A DNA stretch of 49,490 nt, from NCBI RefSeq assembly GCF_002920635.1, contig NZ_PQSR01000058.1:1-49490 (forward strand), read 5' to 3'. The stretch is from Streptomyces sp. Ru72. GTDB lineage: Bacteria > Actinomycetota > Actinomycetes > Streptomycetales > Streptomycetaceae. Numbering within the stretch: position 1 is the stretch's first letter; every line of letters begins with the position of its first letter. The notes beneath the pieces were generated by a model that saw only the letters and a list, made by a program, of their open reading frames with translations, was not told where the DNA came from and searched no databases. A program made the position numbers and the translations under genes. Positions 42,108-49,490 of this stretch are shown here, piece by piece.

Positions 42108-42476
42108 ATGCTGACGATCTCTCTTCAAATGGCCGCTTCGGATGCCGCCTGGGGCGTGCTCGGCGCCTTCGTCGGCGGTCTGCTCATCGCGGGAGCCCTG
42201 GTGTGGGCCGTCCGGCTCGGCATCAAGGTGCGACGCCGGGAACCGTCGCCGCCGCGCCCCTCGGACCAGCCGACCCGGCCGACCTCCGGACCCGTCATGG
42301 AGTCCCGGGAGGTCAGGGAGCCGAACGAGGTTCCGCGCGCGAAGGACGAGGGCGAGCGTCTCACCCCGCACGAGGTCCACGCCTCCGGCACCCGGCGCAG
42401 CGGGGAGCAGAAGCGCCCGCGCTGGAGCCCCGGCTCCAGTGGCTCCTTCGGCAGCGGGGGCTCCGGCGCCACCTGA
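42108..42476 (+). CDS. DUF6479-type small membrane protein
   Basis: The 122-residue protein has one N-terminal membrane helix (about 12-36, AWGVLGAFVGGLLIAGALVWAV) and a charged cytoplasmic tail containing RREPSPPRPSDQP, ESREVREPNEVPR, ERLTPHEVHASGTRRS and a terminal SSGSFGSGGSG. This order is typical of a Streptomyces family I know as DUF6479. Function unknown. It is divergent from ctaD across 230 bp. Confidence 0.8.
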   Translation: MLTISLQMAASDAAWGVLGAFVGGLLIAGALVWAVRLGIKVRRREPSPPRPSDQPTRPTSGPVMESREVREPNEVPRAKDEGERLTPHEVHASGTRRSGEQKRPRWSPGSSGSFGSGGSGAT

Positions 42477-42644
42477 CCGGAAGGGGCCGCCCGTCCCGGC
42501 GGACCGCCGCGGCTCGGGAGACCGCGCCGCAGCCGTGCAGGACCGCGCCCATCGGGTACTCGGCGCCTGAGCGGCGGGAACCGGGACCGCCGCCCCGGGG
42601 AAGCCCTGGGAAGACCAGGGAGACCTGTGGAGAAGGGACAAGTC

Positions 42645-43064
42645 ATGGCCCAGCACGTACGCGACATCATGACCGCCGAGCCCGTCAAGGTCGAACCGCA
42701 GACCTCGCTGGCGGCGGTGGCGCAGATCATGCGCGATCGGGACATCGGAGCCGTCCTCGTCACCGAGGAGGATCATCTGCGTGGCCTGGTCACCGACCGC
42801 GACCTCGTGGTGCGCGCGCTCGCGGAGGGAGCCGACCCGCAGGAGACGACGGTGGCTCGCGCGTGCAGTGAAGAGCTGATCACCCTGACCCCCGACGAGG
42901 ACCTGGACCGCGCGGTGCAGGTGATGCGCGAGCACCACATCCGCCGTGTCCCCGTCGTCGAGGGCGGAGAGCCGGTGGGGATCATCTCCCTCGGCGACCT
43001 GGCCGTGGAGCGCCAGCCGGAGTCGGCGCTCGGCGACATCAGCGCGGCGGAGCCCAACGTCTAG
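42645..43064 (+). CDS. Tandem CBS-domain protein
   Basis: The 139-residue protein is just two CBS domains (VRDIMTAEPVKVEPQTSLAAVAQIMRDRDIGAVLV..., LITLTPDEDLDRAVQVMREHHIRRVPVVEGGEPVGIISLGDLA). Stand-alone CBS pairs bind adenine nucleotides such as AMP, ATP or NADH and regulate partners. ATG 42645 is chosen; GTG 42627, with GGGAG upstream, would add six residues. A strong terminator follows the stop. Confidence 0.9.
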   Translation: MAQHVRDIMTAEPVKVEPQTSLAAVAQIMRDRDIGAVLVTEEDHLRGLVTDRDLVVRALAEGADPQETTVARACSEELITLTPDEDLDRAVQVMREHHIRRVPVVEGGEPVGIISLGDLAVERQPESALGDISAAEPNV

Positions 43065-43086
43065 GACACCACCGGCGGGAGGAGCC

Positions 43087-43110
43087 GGGGCCGGGCATCA
43101 GCCCGGCCCC
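43087..43110. terminator. Bidirectional terminator between CBS and DUF5997 genes
   Basis: GGGGCCGGGC (43087-43096), loop ATCA, GCCCGGCCCC (43101-43110): a perfect 10-bp GC stem between two convergent genes. Confidence 0.75.
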
Positions 43111-43144
43111 GCTGCCGCTCTGTCGGAGCGGTGCTCGGCGGAGG

Positions 43145-43549
43145 TCAGGAACGCGGACGACCGGCCTGTTCGGCGCGCTCGGCGTCCCGCTTCCTGATGC
43201 GCGCGGCTTCCTTGCGGACCTCGGCCTGAGTGGCGCGCTCCTTCTCCAGCCACTCGGGACGGTCCTTCTTCAGCGCCTCGATCTGCTCCGTGGTGAGCGC
43301 CTCGGTGACTCCGCCGCGGGCGAGGCCGGCGATGGAGACGCCCAGCTTCGCGGCGACCACCGGTCGCGGGTGCGGGCCGTTGCGTCGCAGCTCCCGCAGC
43401 CACTCGGGCGGGTTGGCCTGGAGCTCGTTCAGCTCGGCCCGGGAGACGACACCCTCCTGGAACTCGGCGGGGGTGGCGGGGAGGTACACACCCAGCTTCT
43501 TCGCCGCGGTGGCGGGCTTCATCGTCTGGGTGGTCTGCTGCGACTTCAT
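43145..43549 (-). CDS. DUF5997 protein with an internal duplication
   Basis: The 134-residue soluble protein contains two similar units of about 45 residues: AAKKLGVYLPATPAEF...SRAELNELQANPPEWLREL and VAAKLGVSIAGLARGG...LTTEQIEALKKDRPEWLEKE. The tail is basic (RIRKRDAERAEQAGRPRS). I recall this as DUF5997; function unknown. The start lies 58 bp from the divergent LysR-effector-domain gene, with which it is commonly paired in Streptomyces. Confidence 0.82.
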   Translation of the reverse strand: MKSQQTTQTMKPATAAKKLGVYLPATPAEFQEGVVSRAELNELQANPPEWLRELRRNGPHPRPVVAAKLGVSIAGLARGGVTEALTTEQIEALKKDRPEWLEKERATQAEVRKEAARIRKRDAERAEQAGRPRS

Positions 43550-43607
43550 GCTCTCCAGACTATCGGCCGGATTCGGGCCCATTGACCACGCCCGGTAGCC
43601 TGGCGGG

Positions 43608-44369
43608 GTGACAGGCACGGATGCATCCCCCTCGTTCCGGCTCGTGTACGTCCCCGGGGCGACGCCCGCCAAATGGGTGCGGATCTGGAACGAGCGCCTG
43701 CCCGATGTGCCCCTCGACCTGCTCCAGGTGCCGGCGGCCGAAGCGCCCGAGGTGCTGCGCGGCGGCGAGGCGGACGCGGGGCTCGTACGGCTGCCGGTGG
43801 ATCGCACGGTGTTCAGCGCGATCCCCCTTTACACCGAGACCACGGTGGTCGTCGTTCCCAAGGACCACGTGGTGGCAGCCGTCGACGAGGTGTCCTGCGA
43901 CGACCTCGCCGACGAGGTCGTCCTCCATCCCCTCGACGACGTCCTGGACTGGGAGCGGCCGCCGGGCGAGCCCGCCTTCGAGCGCCCTGCCACCACTGAG
44001 GACGCCATCGAACTCGTGGCGGCGGGCGTGGGCCTGCTGGTCGTGCCCCAGTCGCTGGCGCGGCTGTACCACCGCCGCGACCTCACCTACCGCCCGGTCG
44101 TGGACGCGCCGCAGTCGAGCGTCGCCCTGTCCTGGCCCGAGGACGCGACCACCGACCTGGTGGAGGACTTCATCGGGATCGTGCGCGGACGGACGGTCAA
44201 CAGCACCCGGGGCCGCGCCGCCCAGCCCCCCGCCGAACCGAAGCGGCAGCGCGCCGACGCCGCAGGGACCCGGCGCAAGCCCGCCCCGGGGAAGTCGACC
44301 GGCCGCAGTCCCCGCAGCGGTTCCGGGGGCTCCAAGGCGGCACGGCGCGGCAAGCCACGTCGGCGGTAG
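43608..44369 (+). CDS. LysR-type effector-binding domain protein lacking the DNA-binding HTH
   Basis: The 253-residue protein begins directly with the LysR substrate-binding fold (FRLVYVPGATPAKWVRIWNERLP...; LRGGEADAGLVRLPV; ETTVVVVPKDHVVAA; ELVAAGVGLLVVPQSLARL). No winged helix precedes it. From about residue 194 a long Lys/Arg/Pro/Gly-rich tail takes over, ending SKAARRGKPRRR. TAGCCT at 43596-43601 ends 7 nt before the GTG, consistent with leaderless expression. It may sense a ligand and act through DUF5997, or bind DNA through its tail. Confidence 0.85.
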   Translation: MTGTDASPSFRLVYVPGATPAKWVRIWNERLPDVPLDLLQVPAAEAPEVLRGGEADAGLVRLPVDRTVFSAIPLYTETTVVVVPKDHVVAAVDEVSCDDLADEVVLHPLDDVLDWERPPGEPAFERPATTEDAIELVAAGVGLLVVPQSLARLYHRRDLTYRPVVDAPQSSVALSWPEDATTDLVEDFIGIVRGRTVNSTRGRAAQPPAEPKRQRADAAGTRRKPAPGKSTGRSPRSGSGGSKAARRGKPRRR

Positions 44370-44392
44370 GCCCCGAGTGCGCCGGCTCCCGG

Positions 44393-44869
44393 TCAGTTCG
44401 CCGCCGCCCGGCCGATCGACTCCACCAGCGGCAGCAGACGGTGCGGTACGCGTTCGCGCAGTGCCACCTCCGTGCGGGTGCGGACCACCCCGGGCAGGCT
44501 GATCAGCTTCTGGATGACGTCCTCCAGGTGTGCGTTGTCGCGTGCGACCACCCGGGTCAGCAGGTCGCCGCCACCGGTGATGGAGAACGCCTCAACGATC
44601 TCCGGCACGCCCGCGAGCGCGTCGCCCACCTCGTCCAGATGCCCCTGCGTGACCTCGATGTGCACGAACGCCAGCACGGGGTGCCCGAGCGCGGCAGGGG
44701 ACAGGGACGGCCCCGTGCCGGTGATCACCCCGTCGCGTTCCAGACGGTCGAGGCGGGCCTGCAGGGTGCCCCGGGCGATGCCCAGGGTGCGCGCGTACTC
44801 GCGCACGCTGGTGCGCGGCTGTTCGAGCAGCAGTCGCAGGATGCGGGTGTCGAGTCCGTCCACGGCCAT
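44393..44869 (-). CDS. Lrp/AsnC-family transcriptional regulator
   Basis: The 158-residue protein has an N-terminal HTH (LDTRILRLLLEQPRTSVREYARTLGIARGTLQARLDRLERDGVI) and a C-terminal RAM/AsnC ligand-binding domain (VEAFSITGGGDLLTRVVARDNAHLEDVIQKLISLPGVVRTRTEVAL). Lrp proteins respond to amino acids and often control a divergent exporter. Here a FUSC-type transporter starts 223 bp away, and the gap carries repeats that may be its sites. GGGAGG lies about 9 nt before the ATG. Confidence 0.93.
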   Translation of the reverse strand: MAVDGLDTRILRLLLEQPRTSVREYARTLGIARGTLQARLDRLERDGVITGTGPSLSPAALGHPVLAFVHIEVTQGHLDEVGDALAGVPEIVEAFSITGGGDLLTRVVARDNAHLEDVIQKLISLPGVVRTRTEVALRERVPHRLLPLVESIGRAAAN

Positions 44870-44888
44870 GGTCCGTTGGCCTCCCGGT

Positions 44889-44987
44889 GGTACCAGTGGA
44901 TCTTCTCCGACTGTACCAATGGACCAGTCGAAAGCGCGCCGGTTGAGCCACTGATGCTCTGATGCTTTCCTTAGGGGTATCAATGGC
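44889..44987. promoter_or_regulatory. Three direct repeats in the lrp/exporter divergent region, probable Lrp sites
   Basis: GGTACCAGTGGA (44889-44900), TGTACCAATGGA (44912-44923) and GGTATCAATGG (44977-44987) share the core GTA(C/T)CA(G/A)TGG. The first two are 23 bp apart start to start, about two helical turns, as expected for an Lrp-type octamer wrapping DNA. The first begins 20 bp from the lrp start codon, which suggests autoregulation. Confidence 0.55.
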
Positions 44988-45092
44988 GCCGCGCAGCGCA
45001 GGACCGGTGACGAGGCCGGAATCCGTGCCCGCGGCGCCATTCCCATGACCTGGCGTCGCGATGGCACAAGAAGCGGGGGCGGACGGACGACG

Positions 45093-46613
45093 GTGACTCA
45101 CCCGGCGCTCAAGAAGATGAAGAAGATGTTCACGGCTCCCGATCCGGGGCTGTTCCGGCTGCGCGTGTCGCTGCGCGCGGTGCTCGGCATCGGCCTCGCC
45201 GTGACCGCGTGCGAGGCGGCCGGGCTGCCGCTGCCCGCCTCGGTCACCGGCGGGCTCGCCGCGCTGCTGGCGCTGTTCACGGTCGCCGACCCGACCGTGC
45301 GCGGCCAGGCGGTCACCACCGCGCTGCTGCCCGCCGTCGGCCTTCCGGTCCTCTCGGTCGCGACCGCCCTGCACGGTGTGCCGACGGTGCGGGACGCGGT
45401 CTGGCTCGCGGTCGTCTTCGCCGGTGTGCACGCCCGCCGCTGGGGTCCGCGCGGTCATGCGCTGGGCATCTTCGCCTTCATGACCTTCTTCGTCGCGCAG
45501 TTCCTGCACGCCGTCCCAGGGCAGCTGCCGGAGCTGTACGCGGCCGTGGCGCTGTCGCTCGCCACCGCCTCGGCGGTGCGCTTCGGGCTGTGGTGCGTCG
45601 AACGCCGTACGCCTCTGCCCGCCGCGCCCGCACCGCTCGGCGGCCGCGGCCTTGCCCGGCCCGCCACCCGCCAGGCCTTCCAGGCGACCGCCGCTTGCGC
45701 CTTCGCCGTCGCGGCGGGCCAGGTGCTGTCCCACGAGCGCTGGTACTGGGCCGTCGGCACCGCCTGGTGGATCTTCGTGAACACCGCCTCGCGCGGCGAG
45801 ACGCTGGTGCGCGGCTTCCGGCGGGTCGTCGGCACGGTCACCGGCATCGTCGCCGGCCTGCTGGTCGCGGTACCGCTGCACGGTGCCCCGGCACCCACCG
45901 CCGCGCTCGTCGCCGTCTGCGTGTTCGGCATCTTCTACACGGCGGCCCCGTCCTACAGCTGGATGATGTTCTTCGTCACCGTGATGGCGGGCCTGCTCTA
46001 CGGCCTCCTCGGCGTGCTGCACCCGGGGCTGCTCGCTCTGCGCCTCGCGGAGACGGGTGTCGGGGCGGCGGGGGCGGCCCTCGCCGTCGCGCTGGTGCTG
46101 CCGATCACCACGCACACGGTCACCGACCAATGGGTGCGCCGAGCCGTCCACGCGGTGCACGCCTGTACCGCCGCAGCGGCACGACGGCTCGCGGGCGACG
46201 CGGCGGCGGACCCCGCCTCGCGCGCGGCGGAGCTGGAGGCGCTGCTGGGGCGCGTCCGGCAGGCGGTCGCGCCGTTGGTGCATCCGCTGAACCCGCTGCG
46301 GGCGCGCAAGGCCCGGGCCCGCCAGGTGCTGGCGCTGCTCGACGAGTGCGCCCGTCGGACGCGCGGCCTCGTCGCCGTCGCCGCCGACCCCGACGCCTCG
46401 CACGACGCCCGTCTCATGGACGCGTGCCGGCGCGTCGAGACCGCGGTGGAGGCGCTGCTCGGAGCGGTCCCCGAACGCGCCGTGACGCCCCCCGCAGGTG
46501 TACCGGTCCACCACCCCGGCGCCGAGCAGGCCCTCAGCCACCTCCACGGACTGGAGCGGGCCCTGATCGCCCTGGCCGTTCCGCTGCAGGGTTCGTCCCC
46601 GGTCCGGGTCTGA
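45093..46613 (+). CDS. FUSC-type membrane protein (aromatic-acid exporter-like)
   Basis: The 506-residue protein has two blocks of membrane segments (about 20-170 and 215-345), each with the FUSC arrangement, the second including RGFRRVVGTVTGIVAGLLVAVPL and APSYSWMMFFVTVMAGLLYGLLG. A soluble helical domain follows (360-500). The family includes p-hydroxybenzoic-acid efflux pump subunits and plant-like malate channels. GTG 45093 is chosen at the homology start; ATG 45045 is in frame. Regulation by the divergent Lrp gene is likely. A 17-bp terminator follows. Confidence 0.85.
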   Translation: MTHPALKKMKKMFTAPDPGLFRLRVSLRAVLGIGLAVTACEAAGLPLPASVTGGLAALLALFTVADPTVRGQAVTTALLPAVGLPVLSVATALHGVPTVRDAVWLAVVFAGVHARRWGPRGHALGIFAFMTFFVAQFLHAVPGQLPELYAAVALSLATASAVRFGLWCVERRTPLPAAPAPLGGRGLARPATRQAFQATAACAFAVAAGQVLSHERWYWAVGTAWWIFVNTASRGETLVRGFRRVVGTVTGIVAGLLVAVPLHGAPAPTAALVAVCVFGIFYTAAPSYSWMMFFVTVMAGLLYGLLGVLHPGLLALRLAETGVGAAGAALAVALVLPITTHTVTDQWVRRAVHAVHACTAAAARRLAGDAAADPASRAAELEALLGRVRQAVAPLVHPLNPLRARKARARQVLALLDECARRTRGLVAVAADPDASHDARLMDACRRVETAVEALLGAVPERAVTPPAGVPVHHPGAEQALSHLHGLERALIALAVPLQGSSPVRV

Positions 46614-46661
46614 CGCCGGTCGTCCCGCAGCGTGGTCGGCGGCAAGGCCTGCCCGTGACAC

Positions 46662-46700
46662 GGCCAAGGGCCCGCTCCCCGGAGGAGCGGGCCCTTGGCC
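46662..46700. terminator. Strong bidirectional terminator
   Basis: The arms 46662-46678 and 46684-46700 pair perfectly over 17 bp around the loop CCGGA. It lies between the convergent FUSC and CbiX-like genes. Confidence 0.9.
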
Positions 46701-46719
46701 GTACGGGTGTCCGGCGGGG

Positions 46720-47643
46720 TCAGCGGACCGGCGTCCCCTGCGGCTGCTGCGGGGCGATGCCCAGCGCCGTCGTGTACTTGGCGAGCGCCAGCTTGCCGAT
46801 CGCCGGGTACGGGCCGAGCGCCTCGGCGGCGGGGCAGCCCGCCTCCTCGGCGGCCGCCTCCAGCAGCCCCGGGTCGAGCTCCGGGCCGATCAGGTACGGC
46901 GCGAGCGCCAGCTGCTGCGAGCCCGAGGAGCGCAGCTGCTCGGCCACGGACGTGATCGAACCCTCCTGGTCCAGCGCCGCCGCCATCACCGGGACGGCGA
47001 GCCGCGCGGCCAGCAGCATGCCCGTGATCCCGGCCGCCTGCACGGCCTCGTCGCCGCCGACGGAGGCGAGGATGATGCCGTCCGCGGCCGTCGCGACCGT
47101 GAACAGCCGGGCGCGGTCGGCACGAGCCAGACCGGCCTCGGACAGGCGCACGTGCAGCGCCTCGGCGAGCAGCGGGTGCGGGCCGAGCGCATCGGTCAGG
47201 TCGGCCGCGACCCGGCTGTCCATGACGGCCTGACGGACGCGACGCAGCAGCGCGCTGTCCGGCCCGGCCAGCAGCGGTACCACCACGGCGACGGGGCCGT
47301 CGGGCTCCTTGACCTCGAGGCCGGCCGCGACAGCCTGCTCGTAGCGTGCGGTGCGCTCCTCGGCGGTGTGCGTGAGCACGGACTTCAGCGTGGGGAACTC
47401 GGAGTCGTCCCCGTCCAGGTAGCCGATGCGCGCGTCCAGGCCGGGCAGCTCGGAACGCGCGATGCTCACGACCTCCTCGGCGAGGCTGCGCGTGGCGGCG
47501 CTGGGAGTGCCCGGCACCGCGAGGACGAGCGCAGGCGCGCCCTCGGGAGCCACCAGGGGTTCCGGGCGGCGGTGCCGCCCGGGCTGGCGGGGTCGCGGCA
47601 TTCGTACAGGCAGGCCGGATGCGGGCCCAGTGGGGGAGCTCAT
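46720..47643 (-). CDS. CbiX/SirB-like chelatase-family protein lacking the N-terminal catalytic histidine
   Basis: The 307-residue protein has the two-lobed CbiX fold: PALVLAVPGTPSAATRSLAEEVV, EPDGPVAVVVPLLAGPD at the first half-end, and a second half with QLALAPYLIGPELDPG. True sirohydrochlorin or cobalt chelatases have LVLVGHGS at the start and His at the end of the second motif; here the first reads LAVPGTPS and the second has no His. Related proteins are usually annotated as sirohydrochlorin chelatase, but metal insertion is doubtful. The first 35 residues are Pro/Arg-rich. Confidence 0.75.
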   Translation of the reverse strand: MSSPTGPASGLPVRMPRPRQPGRHRRPEPLVAPEGAPALVLAVPGTPSAATRSLAEEVVSIARSELPGLDARIGYLDGDDSEFPTLKSVLTHTAEERTARYEQAVAAGLEVKEPDGPVAVVVPLLAGPDSALLRRVRQAVMDSRVAADLTDALGPHPLLAEALHVRLSEAGLARADRARLFTVATAADGIILASVGGDEAVQAAGITGMLLAARLAVPVMAAALDQEGSITSVAEQLRSSGSQQLALAPYLIGPELDPGLLEAAAEEAGCPAAEALGPYPAIGKLALAKYTTALGIAPQQPQGTPVR

Positions 47644-47738
47644 GGCGCCGCATGCTACTGGCTTTGTGGGCTCCCCTGTTCGGGGAGGGTGCAGGTGAGC
47701 GGTATCCGTCCGGTTTTGTCTGATGAGTTACGTGCGGA

Positions 47739-47769
47739 GGAGAAGTGATCGATACGGTGTGACTTCTCC
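47739..47769. terminator. Possible terminator after the kinase gene
   Basis: GGAGAAGT (47739-47746) and ACTTCTCC (47762-47769) form an 8-bp stem with a 15-nt loop, between the kinase stop (47812) and the next start on the minus strand. Confidence 0.35.
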
Positions 47770-47811
47770 GCCAGATACGAGGGCGTAACTCCCCTCTCCC
47801 GGCAAGGGGGA

Positions 47812-48843
47812 TCACTCACTCTTTTCGACCACGACATGCAACAGGTGTTCGTCGTCGGGGAGTGTGAGTGAATCGTTCGCGAGTGCGAGCGCGATGCGTA
47901 CGGCGCCGGACAGGGGGTCACCCTCCGCGGGGATCAGGCGTGCCCGCGGCACCTGGTGCGCCAACTCGCGCCGCAGCGGTACGAGAAGGGGCTCGCCCAT
48001 CCGGAACAGGCCCCCGGTGAGAGCGACGCGGGGCTCGCCCGAGGCGGGGCACACGGCGGCCGCGGATTCGGCCATGTGCCGGGCGGCTGCGCAGAGGATG
48101 CCGTCGGCGACCGGGTCCTCAGCGGCGCAGGCGGCCACTTCGGGAGCGAACGACGCCAGCACCGCCGCCCGGTCGGGGCGCGGGTACACCTTGCCGGGCA
48201 GGCCGGTGACCGGGCCGAACACCGCCTCGGCCCGCGCCAGCAGACGTTTGGAACCGCCGGGCCGCCCGTCATGCGCGCGCAGCGCCGCCTCCAGGCCGGC
48301 CCGCCCGATCCACGCGCCGCCGCCGCAGTCGCCCAGCAGATGACCCCAGCCGTCCGCCCGGTGCCATCTCGTCAGATCCGTGCCGAGCGCGATCAGACCG
48401 GTGCCGGCCGCCACCACCGCGCCGGGGCGTGCGCCGAGCGCGCCCGCGTAGGCGGTGACGGCGTCCGCGACCAGCGCCACCCTGCGGACACCGAGCTCAC
48501 GGGCGAGCGCGCCGGGAAGCCGGGCGCGCAGATCGTCGCCCAGCGTGGCCAGACCTGCCGTCCCGACCGCGACCGCCCGCACTTCGGCACCACCGGCGTC
48601 CGCCAGCAACCGCCTTGCGATCGGCAGGAGTTGTTCCAGTAGATGCCCGGCATCGATCCCCAGCGCACCGGTGCGCACCGGCTCCCGGGACGTCCGCGGG
48701 CCCGTCGCCGCCGCGGCCGGGCCGCCCCGCGGGGCAAGGGCGACCCGCAGGCCGGAGCCCCCGGAGTCGACGGCGAGCACGGCTTCCGGCACCGCGCCGG
48801 GTGCGCCCGCCGACGGAACGGTCCCCGGCCCGGAGGGCGTCAC
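47812..48843 (-). CDS. N-acetylglucosamine-kinase-like (BadF/BadG ATPase family) protein
   Basis: The 343-residue ASKHA-fold kinase has phosphate-1 motif LAVDSGGSGLRVAL, GTAGLATLGDD, adenosine-side AAGTGLIALGTD, and GWGHLLGDCGGGAWIGRAGLEAALR, the GlcNAc-kinase signature. ALTGGLFRMGEPLL is the second phosphate motif. It probably phosphorylates an amino sugar such as GlcNAc from cell-wall or chitin turnover. The GTG at 48843 overlaps the ung stop codon (GTGA), so the two are translationally coupled. Confidence 0.87.
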   Translation of the reverse strand: MTPSGPGTVPSAGAPGAVPEAVLAVDSGGSGLRVALAPRGGPAAAATGPRTSREPVRTGALGIDAGHLLEQLLPIARRLLADAGGAEVRAVAVGTAGLATLGDDLRARLPGALARELGVRRVALVADAVTAYAGALGARPGAVVAAGTGLIALGTDLTRWHRADGWGHLLGDCGGGAWIGRAGLEAALRAHDGRPGGSKRLLARAEAVFGPVTGLPGKVYPRPDRAAVLASFAPEVAACAAEDPVADGILCAAARHMAESAAAVCPASGEPRVALTGGLFRMGEPLLVPLRRELAHQVPRARLIPAEGDPLSGAVRIALALANDSLTLPDDEHLLHVVVEKSE

Positions 48844-49490
48844 GGCAGACGCCAGTCCACCGGCTGCCCGCCCTGCCTGATGAGCAGGTCGTTGGCCCGG
48901 CTGAACGGCCGTGAGCCGAAGAAGCCCCGGTCCGCCGACATCGGCGACGGGTGTGCGGACTCGATCGCCGGGAGATCGCCCAGCAGCGGGCGCAGGTTGC
49001 GCGCGTCGCGGCCCCACAGGATGGACACCAGCGGCTTGCCGCGCCCGGCCAGCGCCCGGATCGCCTGCTCGGTCACCTCCTCCCAGCCCTTGCCGCGGTG
49101 GGCCGCAGGACGGCGCGGAGCCGTGGTGAGCGCCCTGTTGAGCAACAGCACGCCCTGCCCGGTCCACGGGGTGAGGTCGCCGTTGGACGGCTGGGGCAGG
49201 CCCAGGTCGGCGTTCAGCTCCCGGAAGATGTTGATCAGGCTGCCCGGCAGCGGCCGTACGTCCGCAGCGACCGAGAACGACAACCCGACCGCGTGGCCCG
49301 GTGTGGGATAGGGGTCCTGGCCGACGATCAGGACTCGGACCTCGTCGAAGGGCTGTTGGAAGGCCCGCAGGACGTTCGGTCCCGCCGGGAGGTAGGTGCG
49401 CCCCGCGGCGATCTCCGCGCGCAGGAAGTCCCCCATCGCGGCGATCCGTTCGGCCACCGGCTCCAGGGCCTTCGCCCAGCCTGCTTCGAC
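48840..49490 (-). CDS. ung: Uracil-DNA glycosylase, family 1 (5' end outside window)
   Basis: The visible 216 residues include the water-activating GQDPYP (in VLIVGQDPYPTPGHAVGLSFSV), LLLNRALT, LVSILWGRDA and the minor-groove loop HPSPMSADRGFFGS. It removes uracil from DNA at the start of base excision repair. The frame continues past the right edge (VEAGWAKALEPVAERIAAMGDFL), so the ATG at 49457 is internal rather than the true start. The kinase gene is coupled downstream. Confidence 0.95.
   Translation of the reverse strand, partial: VEAGWAKALEPVAERIAAMGDFLRAEIAAGRTYLPAGPNVLRAFQQPFDEVRVLIVGQDPYPTPGHAVGLSFSVAADVRPLPGSLINIFRELNADLGLPQPSNGDLTPWTGQGVLLLNRALTTAPRRPAAHRGKGWEEVTEQAIRALAGRGKPLVSILWGRDARNLRPLLGDLPAIESAHPSPMSADRGFFGSRPFSRANDLLIRQGGQPVDWRLP

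Noticed and set aside
1..49490. CRISPR arrays, tRNA/rRNA genes, insertion sequences or prophage
   Set aside because: I looked for regularly spaced repeats, cloverleaf-like segments and transposase or integrase motifs, and saw none.

Overview
The window is chromosomal DNA from a Streptomyces-type actinomycete. The composition is very GC-rich with G/C-loaded third codon positions, GTG starts are frequent, a conservon is present, and many small protein families typical of Streptomyces occur (DUF742, DUF5709, DUF5997, DUF6479). I see no tRNA, rRNA, insertion sequence, phage gene or CRISPR array. Family names rest on recognition of motifs, not on a search.

Layout. 1-3448: D-xylose catabolism, with a ROK regulator (cut by the window edge) and xylB on the minus strand, divergent from xylA. 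3579-8804: small membrane proteins, a secreted alpha/beta hydrolase, two unrecognised proteins, an MpaB/DUF2236-type oxygenase and a methyltransferase. 8942-14928: an MHYT membrane sensor followed by a conservon (NIT-domain kinase, roadblock protein, DUF742 protein, GTPase), a PPOX-type flavin protein and a second roadblock gene. 15055-20536: a conserved hypothetical, TesB thioesterase, a Ski2-like helicase and a membrane hydrolase. 20578-25294: a zinc-free type L31 protein, a DUF5709 protein and a translationally coupled heterodimeric ABC exporter. 25507-30808: a lipoprotein L,D-transpeptidase, a dicarboxylate symporter, and a MarR regulator divergent from a further ABC exporter.

30827-35276: an aliphatic-sulfonate uptake operon on the minus strand. 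It opens with a leaderless 27-codon cysteine-containing leader peptide behind a clear promoter, continues with ssuC, ssuB and ssuA, and then runs into a wrecked ssuD (internal deletion plus frameshift) followed directly by an intact flavin monooxygenase gene. 35362-38203: a YjbQ-family protein, a 17-bp hairpin, and a tightly packed operon of a HemK2-like methyltransferase, a CDGSH-type iron-sulfur protein and a heme-oxygenase-like diiron protein. 38350-41877: an orphan cytochrome b converging on a ctaD-ctaF oxidase pair. 42108-49490: DUF6479, CBS, DUF5997 and LysR-effector-domain proteins, an Lrp regulator divergent from a FUSC-type exporter, a CbiX-like protein lacking the catalytic histidine, a GlcNAc-kinase-like protein and ung (cut by the window edge).

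The most unusual items are the extreme division of labour between the two ABC half-transporters (23486-25294 and 21708-23489), the decayed ssuD inside an otherwise intact and apparently attenuated sulfonate operon, and the methyltransferase/CDGSH/diiron operon, whose substrate is unknown.
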